Assembly: GCA_039800325.1 (NCBI GenBank)
Contig: JBDLQY010000260.1
Span: forward strand, 15,496-79,495
DNA: 64,000 nucleotides
Direction: 5' to 3'
From: SYIM01 sp039800325
GTDB lineage: Bacteria > Pseudomonadota > Gammaproteobacteria > Burkholderiales > Burkholderiaceae_E
The notes under the pieces are model-generated. The model saw only the letters and a program-made list of their open reading frames with translations. It was not told the origin of the DNA and did no database searches. The number at the start of each line of letters is the position of its first letter. Positions within the stretch are counted from its first letter, which is position 1. Below, one piece after another: positions 54,837 through 61,411 of the stretch. Made by a program: the position numbers and the translations under genes.

Positions 54837-55640
54837 ATGCGCCCTACCCGGATTCTGGCTGCACTCACCGCCACCACCGTCCTCGCCTTCAGCGGAGTCG
54901 CCCATGCACAGGGCGCCCAGAACTCGCGCCTTGATCGCATCCAAAAAGCAGGCGTACTCAAGGTAGGCACCACGGGCGACTACAACCCGATGTCATTTCG
55001 CGATGCCAACACCAAAGAGCTCACGGGTCACAATGTAGACGCCGCGCGCGAACTGGCCAAGGACATGGGTGTGAAGATCGAATTTGTGGCTACCGACTGG
55101 AAAACGCTGGTACAGGGTGTTCAGGCGGGTCAGTACGACATCGCTATGACGGGCGCCTCGATGAGTGTTGCCCGCGCCAAGACCGCTGGTTTCTCTATTC
55201 CCTGGGGTCGCAATGCCTTCTTTCCTCTCGTGCTGAAGAAAAACGCTGACAAATTCAAAAGCTGGGACGAACTGAATCAGCCCTCAGTCACAGCTGGCTT
55301 CAACCTGGGCACCACCATGGAGCAGTTCGTGCAGGCAACGCTGCCCAAGGCTGCAGTGCGCCGAGTTGAAGCACCCGCGCGTGACTGGCAGGAACTGCTG
55401 GCGGGTCGTGTCGATTTCACGGTAACGAGTCTGTTCGAGGGCTCGCAGTTAGTCAGACAACACCCTGATCTCACCATGATTCTCACCGACAAGCCCAAAA
55501 ACAGCATTCCCATGAGCTTTGTGATGCCGATCGATGATCAGGTGTGGATCAACTTCGTCAACAACTGGATCATCATCAAGCGTACAAACGGCTACTTCGC
55601 CGACCTGAACGCCAAGTGGGGCATCCCTAATCAGGACTGA
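54837..55640 (+). CDS. Amino-acid ABC transporter substrate-binding protein (PheC-like)
   Basis: 267 residues from ATG 54837, with ACGGAG upstream. Signal peptide ending at VAHAQ, then SRLDRIQKAGVLKVGTTGDYNPMSFRD and GHNVDAARELAKDMGVKIEFVATDW. The sequence is closer to cyclohexadienyl-dehydratase-like binding proteins than to plain GlnH. It is the probable partner of the ATPase and permease at 50160-51640, separated from them by four genes. Its short promoter region (54684-54836) is shared with the divergent GST operon. Confidence 0.9.
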   Translation: MRPTRILAALTATTVLAFSGVAHAQGAQNSRLDRIQKAGVLKVGTTGDYNPMSFRDANTKELTGHNVDAARELAKDMGVKIEFVATDWKTLVQGVQAGQYDIAMTGASMSVARAKTAGFSIPWGRNAFFPLVLKKNADKFKSWDELNQPSVTAGFNLGTTMEQFVQATLPKAAVRRVEAPARDWQELLAGRVDFTVTSLFEGSQLVRQHPDLTMILTDKPKNSIPMSFVMPIDDQVWINFVNNWIIIKRTNGYFADLNAKWGIPNQD

Positions 55641-55677
55641 TGACTGAGTACCGGCCAGGTTTGAGCCCCGGTCGGTA

Positions 55678-55748
55678 GCGCCTCTGGCGGCCTGCCGCAT
55701 CTCAGGCAGCCAGCAGTGCCTCTGGCGGCCTGCGGCTTCTCAGGCAGC
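55678..55748. repeat. Two-copy 38-bp repeat forming stem-loops
   Basis: Two neighbouring copies (55678-55715 and from 55716) share CCTCTGGCGGCCTGC and TCTCAGGCAGC with only three differences over about 32 bases. Each copy can form GCCTG-8 nt-CAGGC (55690-55707 and 55728-55745). They lie in the 134-bp space between convergent genes and could act as a two-way terminator or be a mini-array of a dispersed palindromic repeat. Confidence 0.7.
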
Positions 55749-55774
55749 AGGTCGCGAAACAATGAAAACCGCGC

Positions 55775-57115
55775 CTAGTGCAGCTTTACATGCGGCTCGG
55801 TGCGCCGGGTAATGAGGCGCGCCAAAGTGCCCAGGCTGGTCTTGGTCCAGCCATGCAGGGCCAGTTCATGCATTTTGTAGAGCGACAAATACATCAGCTT
55901 GGCGAAGCCGCCCTCGATGAACAGGCTGTTTCCGTTTAGTCCGCCCATCATGTTGCCGACAGTACTGAACTTACCCAGCGACACCAGCGAACCAAAATCA
56001 CGGTAGGCATAGGGCTCAAGCGGCATGCCATTGAGGCGACGACCAATCTGCCGGCGCAAATGACTGGCCTGCTGATGGGCCGCCTGGGCCCGCGGCGGCA
56101 CCCAGGGCTTTCCGCCTTCGGGAGCCTGGGGCCAGGGGCAGGCTGCGCAATCGCCCAGCGCAAAAATATTTTCATCGCGTGAAGTCTGCAGGGTGGGTAG
56201 CACCACCAGCTGATTCAAGCTATTGGTCTCGAGGCCGGCTATATCGCGCAGAAAATCGGCCGCCTTCACACCAGCCGCCCACACCACCAGCCCCGCCGAC
56301 AGCGTACGCCCGTCCGCCAGACGTACACACTGGGCGCTGACCTCACTCACCCGCGCATCGGTGTACACCTCGACGCCCAACTGACCCAATAGCGCCTGGG
56401 TGGCTCGAGAAAGCCGCTCGGGTAAGGCAGGCAAAACCCGCGGTGCGGCCTCAATGAGTTTCACGCGAATATCCCGATCAGGATCGACCCGGTGCAATCC
56501 ATAAGCGACCAGCTCGCGCGTAGTACGGTGCAGCTCGGCTGCGAGCTCGACTCCCGTTGCACCAGCACCGATGATGGCCACATGAAGTTGCCCCTCGCGC
56601 AGCGGTTCGGCCTGAGTCTGCGCGCGGATACAGGCATTGACCAGCCGTGTGTGAAAGCGACGCGCATCGGCGGGTGTCTCAAGTCGTAAGGCGTGCTGCC
56701 GAACGCCCGGCGTGCCGAAGTCATTACTGAGGCTGCCGACGGCAACCACCAGAGTGTCATAGGACACGCGCCGGTGCGGCGTGACCTCCTGCCCCTCCTC
56801 ATCACGATAGGGGCCCAGTACAACTTCCTGAGTCTGGCGATCGATATCAAGCATCTCACCCAAACGAAAAGCGAAGTGGTGCCAGTGAGCCTGCGCCATA
56901 TAGTCGACCTCATGGTCATCCATATCCATGCTGCCGGCTGCAATCTCATGCAATTTGGGTTTCCACACATGGGTTCGGTGGCAATCGACCAGTGTGATGT
57001 GGGCCTTACGGCGACGCCCAAGGCTATCGCCCAGGCGCGTAGCCAGCTCAAGGCCGCCGGCACCACCGCCGACGATGACGATGCGATGCAGTGCAGGCAC
57101 TGGTGCGTTGCTCAT
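55775..57115 (-). CDS. NAD(P)/FAD-dependent oxidoreductase, type II NADH dehydrogenase-like
   Basis: 446 residues from ATG 57115, with GGAGAAGG upstream; an earlier start at 57151 is less likely. FAD motif RIVIVGGGAGGLELATRLG, NAD motif VAIIGAGATGVELAAELH, and IFALGDCAACPWP closing the FAD site. The C-terminus is hydrophobic (GNSLFIEGGFAKLMYLSLYKM), as in membrane-bound NDH-2 that passes electrons to quinone without proton pumping. It is monocistronic. Confidence 0.92.
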   Translation of the reverse strand: MSNAPVPALHRIVIVGGGAGGLELATRLGDSLGRRRKAHITLVDCHRTHVWKPKLHEIAAGSMDMDDHEVDYMAQAHWHHFAFRLGEMLDIDRQTQEVVLGPYRDEEGQEVTPHRRVSYDTLVVAVGSLSNDFGTPGVRQHALRLETPADARRFHTRLVNACIRAQTQAEPLREGQLHVAIIGAGATGVELAAELHRTTRELVAYGLHRVDPDRDIRVKLIEAAPRVLPALPERLSRATQALLGQLGVEVYTDARVSEVSAQCVRLADGRTLSAGLVVWAAGVKAADFLRDIAGLETNSLNQLVVLPTLQTSRDENIFALGDCAACPWPQAPEGGKPWVPPRAQAAHQQASHLRRQIGRRLNGMPLEPYAYRDFGSLVSLGKFSTVGNMMGGLNGNSLFIEGGFAKLMYLSLYKMHELALHGWTKTSLGTLARLITRRTEPHVKLH

Positions 57116-57319
57116 ACCCTTCTCCGCAACAGGCAGGGTCAAGCCTGGCAAAGTGTTGTAAAGGCTTCAGGTTACTCCAGTCACATGTGCACACAGAAAT
57201 GCGCAGAGCACCCAGGGCGATTGCGATGTATCAAGGTCGACATCATCGCACCCGCTTCCTTAATCGGCGCTTGTACCAGCGCAAGTCGCGACATGCTTGA
57301 AAAGCTACGATGTCCAGGC

Positions 57320-57509
57320 CTCGTTGCCACGGAGTCTGACTTCGGAAGCATCCGGGGAAGCTGAGCCGCTCGGCAACGGGCGTGAGCGGGCTGGTTCTAC
57401 TCCCTGGGCCAGTCCCGCAGGACGAAGACAGGACTCAGACTGAAGGCTGAACGCAAGGACAGCTTCGGGGGTCTTCGCCAGGCCCGCCGCTTGTTCGCAA
57501 GCGGTGGGC
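57320..57509 (+). ncRNA. Possible structured RNA/leader with pseudoknot in the NDH-2/archease gap
   Basis: The 438-bp gap 57116-57553 has no gene I can support. Inside it are CTCGTTGCC (57320-57328) pairing with GGCAACGGG (57372-57380), and CCGCTC (57366-57371) pairing with GAGCGG (57384-57389). The two interlock as an H-type pseudoknot. A hairpin sits in the first loop (57340-57360), a CGAAGAC/GTCTTCG stem follows (57423-57429 with 57471-57477), and last comes a 12-pair stem with a TTCG loop (57482-57509). T5 is at 57530-57534. It matches no RNA family I know. GC-rich DNA can form such stems by chance, so confidence is modest. rtcB loci in some bacteria carry Y-RNA-like genes. Confidence 0.3.
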
Positions 57510-57553
57510 TGTTCCATCGACCGAACCGCTTTTTGCTGAAAGCCCGTCAAGAC

Positions 57554-57970
57554 GTGCAACCACACTGGGAACACTTTGAACACGGCGCCGACATTGGGGT
57601 GCGCGGCCTGGCGCCCACCAAAGCGGGCGCCTTTGAGCAGGCAGCTCTCGCCATGACCGCGGCAATCACACCGCCGGCCCGCATTCGGCCCCGCGAAGCT
57701 GTGGATTTTAACTGTCAGGCACCGGACGATGAGCTGCTGCTGGCAAGCTGGCTGAACGCAGTGATTTATGAGATGGCAAGCCGCAACATGCTATTCGGCC
57801 GATTCAGGGTAAGCCTTGAAGACAATCGGCTGACAGCCAGGGCGCTGGGGGAATCGACCTCAACACGGCGCCACCAGCCCGCCGTTGAGGTCAAGGGCGC
57901 CACGGTCACGCTGCTACGGGTTACGCCGGCACACGACGGCTGGCTTGCCCAGACTGTTATCGACGTCTGA
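57554..57970 (+). CDS. Archease, RtcB ligase activating factor
   Basis: 138 residues from GTG 57554 (VQPHWEHFEHGADIGVRG). The open frame runs upstream to a TTG at 57491, but that lies inside a stable stem-loop and precedes the family's usual start. EHGADIGVRG holds the metal-binding aspartate, and WLNAVIYEMASRNMLFGRF and DGWLAQTVIDV close the fold. Archease speeds RtcB's RNA ligation by helping its guanylylation and turnover. The gene looks intact, 2 bp ahead of the damaged rtcB. Confidence 0.9.
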   Translation: MQPHWEHFEHGADIGVRGLAPTKAGAFEQAALAMTAAITPPARIRPREAVDFNCQAPDDELLLASWLNAVIYEMASRNMLFGRFRVSLEDNRLTARALGESTSTRRHQPAVEVKGATVTLLRVTPAHDGWLAQTVIDV

Positions 57971-57972
57971 TC

Positions 57973-58623
57973 GTGCGGTCTGATCATTGGGTTAAATCGC
58001 ATGACTACCGATGGGAGTGGCCAGCGCAGGCACCCATGCGGGTTCCCTGCGTCGTGTTCGGTGACGCCGCCCTGTTCCAGGCTATGGACGACATGGTTGC
58101 CGACCAATCGCGACGCGTGGCGAGTCTGCCTGGAATTGTTCGTGCTGCGTATGCCATGCCTGACGCGCATTGGGGTTATGGCTTTCCGATTGGTGGTGTG
58201 GCCGCGTTTGACGAACAGATGGGTGGTGTGGTCTCGGCTGGGGGCGTTGGGTTTGATATTGCCTGTGGAGTGCGCTGCCTTACCACCGGGCTGAGCGAGG
58301 CCAGTATCATCGGGCGCCAGGCCGCCCTGGCAGACGCGCTGTTCGCTGGCATTCCAGCCGGCGTGGGCAGTACCGGGGCCATCCGAATGTCCGACACAGC
58401 GACAGATGCGATGCTCGTCGGCGGCGCGCGATGGGCGATCGAGCAGGGCTACGGCAAGCCCGAGAACCTTGCCCGCACCGAGGAGCTTAGCTGCATGATG
58501 GGAGCCGACCCTGCCGCCGTATCGGCCCAGGCCCGTCGTCGTCAACGCGACGAGATGGGTACGCTGGGCAGCGAACATGGCACGGTCGCGCGACTTTCGC
58601 CACTGATCTGCATCAAGGGCTGA
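57973..58623 (+). pseudogene. rtcB: RNA ligase RtcB remnant with a large in-frame internal deletion
   Basis: 216 residues against about 480 for archaeal/human-type RtcB. The N-terminal 200 residues are well kept: MPDAHWGYGFPIGGVAAFD, and the metal site VGFDIACGVRC. The text then runs MGTLGS and jumps to EHGTVARLSPLICIKG, which matches the normal C-terminal end of RtcB (usually ...LRPxxVIKG). The GNH motif and the later catalytic histidines, including the guanylylated one, are absent, so ligation should be impossible. The junction is near 58573. The frame is clean with no stops, and a convergent gene follows 3 bp on. GTG start; coupled to archease. Confidence 0.87.
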
Positions 58624-58626
58624 TGC

Positions 58627-59634
58627 TCACCAGACGTGTGGCCGCAGGCTTGAGCCCTCGTCAAACCGCGCCTCGCAGGCACGGCAGTAAGTGTCACTGA
58701 CATGAATGAAGCTGCCACAACTGGGGCAGCTTGCATTAGCTTCCAGGTCGCGCACGACACTGGCCTCGTCGCCCGCAATCACACGGGGTACCACGCTAGC
58801 ACTGACCCATCGGACAAAAGCCGTCGCACCGTTGAAACTCAGCTGTCGACCCGCGTGGGACACTGTGTACGACACCGAAAACAGCTTGGAGGAGTGCGCA
58901 ACAGAATAACCCAGACGCTTGATCAGGCGAGCACAACTATCAGCATCGGGATGCGCCTGAACCTGTCGAGCCATTTCAACAATCAGACGCTCACCCGAGG
59001 GTGCAAGCCCATGCTTCTCAAGGATGCGGGCGAGCAGATCGCCCGGTTTGACGCTGGCTCCGAAAATACGTACCGCCCGAATGAGCTCAAGAGCGGCTTC
59101 GCGTCGCCGATAGAGAATGAGATTTTCAGCGGCTTTTTGGATAAGCGGGTCAGCGCCGAAGTAGCGACGAAGATAACGCTCCCTAACCGACTCAAAGACC
59201 TGAGCTGAGCGGTCAAAAAGCTTGTCATCCAAAAGACGATGCCGATACTCATAAGCAAGCTCACGGCTAATCTTGGCCAGATGCTCGAACTCGTGGCGAA
59301 TCGCTGGAAAAAACTCAATTGCGTACTGCCAGTCGGCGTCTAGCGCGGCTTCAAACGCGGCTTGCGCCTCATCGGGCACTTCAGCGCGCGCGTCCTCCGA
59401 AAAGCCCGCTGTTTCGACCAGCCCCGCATCATAAGCAGCCCGCTCTGGTGCCTTGCTCAGGACAGCATACGCCCGGTTGATTTCGCTCATGCGCTCATGC
59501 GCAACCGCAGGATCCCCAGACCATTTGTCCGGGTGATAACGCAGCGTGAGCGAACGCCAGGCCGCCTTGATGACGGCGTCTTCCGCATCAGGCAGAACAC
59601 CTAAAACCTGGTAGAAGGTTTTGCCGTTGATCAT
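58627..59634 (-). CDS. J-domain protein with C-terminal zinc ribbon
   Basis: 335 residues. N-terminal DnaJ domain (about 5-70) with FYQVLGVLPDAEDAVIKAAWR, the HPD signature in RYHPDKW and MSEINRAYAVLSKAPERAAYD. A helical middle region of unknown fold follows, then a zinc ribbon with Cys pairs at CPSCG and CRACE near the end. It would recruit an Hsp70 to a particular client. No DnaK or GrpE is nearby. It overlaps the upstream membrane gene by four bases (ATGA), so the two are coupled. Confidence 0.88.
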   Translation of the reverse strand: MINGKTFYQVLGVLPDAEDAVIKAAWRSLTLRYHPDKWSGDPAVAHERMSEINRAYAVLSKAPERAAYDAGLVETAGFSEDARAEVPDEAQAAFEAALDADWQYAIEFFPAIRHEFEHLAKISRELAYEYRHRLLDDKLFDRSAQVFESVRERYLRRYFGADPLIQKAAENLILYRRREAALELIRAVRIFGASVKPGDLLARILEKHGLAPSGERLIVEMARQVQAHPDADSCARLIKRLGYSVAHSSKLFSVSYTVSHAGRQLSFNGATAFVRWVSASVVPRVIAGDEASVVRDLEANASCPSCGSFIHVSDTYCRACEARFDEGSSLRPHVW

Positions 59635-60962
59635 GCCTTGGCCTTGCGCCGCTTACCGGTCTTAGCCTTAGGTTCCAGGGCTGCTGGCGCGGATCCACCG
59701 GCCGGTGGAGCACGCAGCACGCGCTCGACCTGATCGAGATCAGTATCTATCCAGGCGGTCAGCTCGACAGTCTTACGAATGCGCTCAAGAGTCTCGGCCG
59801 TAAGCTGACTGGACCGGGTCTCGAGATCGGTCAGGCGCGCAGCGGCCCGATCGACCAGCGAGTCGGTCGATGCAGTCTGGGTCAGTGCCGATCCCGGCAC
59901 GACGCCCGGATCGTCAACGGGTGATACACGCGATGGGACCTGTTCCTCGTCGTGCACGGGTGTGGCGTCTTGCACCAGAAGTTCGTCGCTCGCGGGTTCA
60001 GCGACCTGCACCCCATGGGCGGACTCCGACTCTTGCGGCTGAGCGACAGCAACCAGTATTGCCGGTTCGACGGCCGGACGAGCGCTGGCAGGGTGGCTGG
60101 CATCGGCCGCAGGAGGGCTTGGTCGATCAACCTCGACCCCAGCCTGATCCTCGCGAAGGACTTCGATAGCCGTCTCGGCTACGGGGATCATCGGCTCGGC
60201 GGATGGCGTCAGCAGTGTGACGATCGGCGCCGGTGACTCGGCGAGCGGGGCTAATGCCCCGAGAGAAGGCACTGGCATCGCAGGCGCCGGTGCGGACGAT
60301 TCCGTCTGATGAGCGCCACACTGCCAGCAGAAGCGCGCCTGTTCGGGCAGACGCGTGGCGCAGGCCCTGCACTCAAGCGAGACGTTCATCGCCGCGGGCG
60401 CCGGCGCATCGGTCGGGGAGACCGCAGCTACGGTAGGCAGCCAGGGCACGACCCCGACCTCAGCCTGCAAGGCCCTGATTCGGCTGACCCACTGATCGCG
60501 CTCGCCCACACAAAGCGTCAGCGAATCTTCGGCGTTTTCGAGATGGAGCACCCGCAGCCCCGGCAGCATCGGAAACCGCGGCATGGTTACAGACGCACCG
60601 GCGAGACGTATCTGACGAAGAGCGTTCAGATTGCCGTTAAGGGGTAGCCAGACCAGGGAGTCGGCAGTCAGAAACGCTATGCCGTCGGGAATCAAGGCAT
60701 AACTTCCAAACCCAGCAGGCCCCTGAGCCCGGACCTTACCAGCCAGGTCAGCCGGTGGGCTAAGAGCCCCGAGCGCGGATCTGATCTGCACCGGCACGAT
60801 CAGAGTCACCAAAAGCCCCAGCAGCGAAAGTGGGACACCCGCCGAAGGCAGTGCGTAGGACAACACGAGCGCAGGCAGAACCAGGCCTAGCATCAGTCGC
60901 GAACGCAAACCCGCCACGCCAAGTTGGCGGGGCGTGGACAGTGGCGTGGCTTCCGATGTCAT
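59631..60962 (-). CDS. Membrane protein with PH-like region and zinc ribbon
   Basis: 443 residues; no named family recognised. Two membrane helices near the N-terminus (LMLGLVLPALVLSYALP and LSLLGLLVTLIVPVQI). A beta-rich region (about 70-170; GIAFLTADSLVWLPLNGNL to LTLCVGERDQWVSRI) resembles the PH-like fold. A zinc ribbon sits near 200 (CRACATRL and FCWQCG). A long acidic Pro/Ala linker (about 220-380) and a C-terminal helix with Arg/Lys end (GKRRKAKA) complete it. It is coupled to the J-domain gene and probably belongs to the same complex. Confidence 0.7.
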   Translation of the reverse strand: MTSEATPLSTPRQLGVAGLRSRLMLGLVLPALVLSYALPSAGVPLSLLGLLVTLIVPVQIRSALGALSPPADLAGKVRAQGPAGFGSYALIPDGIAFLTADSLVWLPLNGNLNALRQIRLAGASVTMPRFPMLPGLRVLHLENAEDSLTLCVGERDQWVSRIRALQAEVGVVPWLPTVAAVSPTDAPAPAAMNVSLECRACATRLPEQARFCWQCGAHQTESSAPAPAMPVPSLGALAPLAESPAPIVTLLTPSAEPMIPVAETAIEVLREDQAGVEVDRPSPPAADASHPASARPAVEPAILVAVAQPQESESAHGVQVAEPASDELLVQDATPVHDEEQVPSRVSPVDDPGVVPGSALTQTASTDSLVDRAAARLTDLETRSSQLTAETLERIRKTVELTAWIDTDLDQVERVLRAPPAGGSAPAALEPKAKTGKRRKAKA

Positions 60963-61010
60963 CCGATTCCTTATTACGCGCAGCCGATGCGTTACGGTCG
61001 CAAGCTTACG

Positions 61011-61364
61011 CTAGGAGTCAGGATCACGAAACACCACGCCTATTCGCGTCTGCCAGCCCCGGCGATAGGTCGGATCATCACTGGGCGAAAAGCGGAAATC
61101 CAGCGCAAGTCTCTGCGCCGCATCATCCAGGCGCAGATATCCCGAGCTTTCAATCAGACGGACCCGTCTAGGCACTCCGTCTTGACCAACCGCCAGCGCA
61201 AGGCGGACGGTGCCAGTCTCAGGAACGCGTCGTGAAGCCTCGGGGTAGTAGCGCTCCTGGTCAGGCCTTTCAAGAACGCGAAGCGTTGAAAAATCGCGAA
61301 ACACGAGGCCCGCGAAACGCTCGCCCAGTCCCAGCCAGTTGAGCAGCTCACGAAACGAGCTCAT
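61011..61364 (-). CDS. Small TonB-C-like protein without membrane anchor
   Basis: 117 residues from ATG 61364; GTG 61403 is an alternative. The fold pattern YYPEASRRVPETGTVRLALAV, with VGQDGVPRRVRLIESSGYLRLDDAAQRLALDFRFSP, is that of the TonB C-terminal domain. No N-terminal helix or proline-rich linker is seen, so it cannot transduce energy like TonB. It may be a periplasmic or cytoplasmic adaptor. It lies 48 bp downstream of the large kinase-like gene on the same strand. Confidence 0.72.
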   Translation of the reverse strand: MSSFRELLNWLGLGERFAGLVFRDFSTLRVLERPDQERYYPEASRRVPETGTVRLALAVGQDGVPRRVRLIESSGYLRLDDAAQRLALDFRFSPSDDPTYRRGWQTRIGVVFRDPDS

Positions 61365-61411
61365 AGCGCACCCGTTGAGGGAGCCCCTGCCCCGAAGATT
61401 CACCAGGCGGA

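Noticed and set aside
57366..57430. tRNA-like element, suggested by GGTTCTACTCC
   Set aside because: The flanking bases do not form a T-arm, and no acceptor, D or anticodon arm can be built around it.
57305..57583. A 92-codon minus-strand reading frame in the gap before archease
   Set aside because: No recognisable domain or ribosome site. It overlaps the archease start region and the stem-forming segment, so it is more likely a chance frame in GC-rich DNA.
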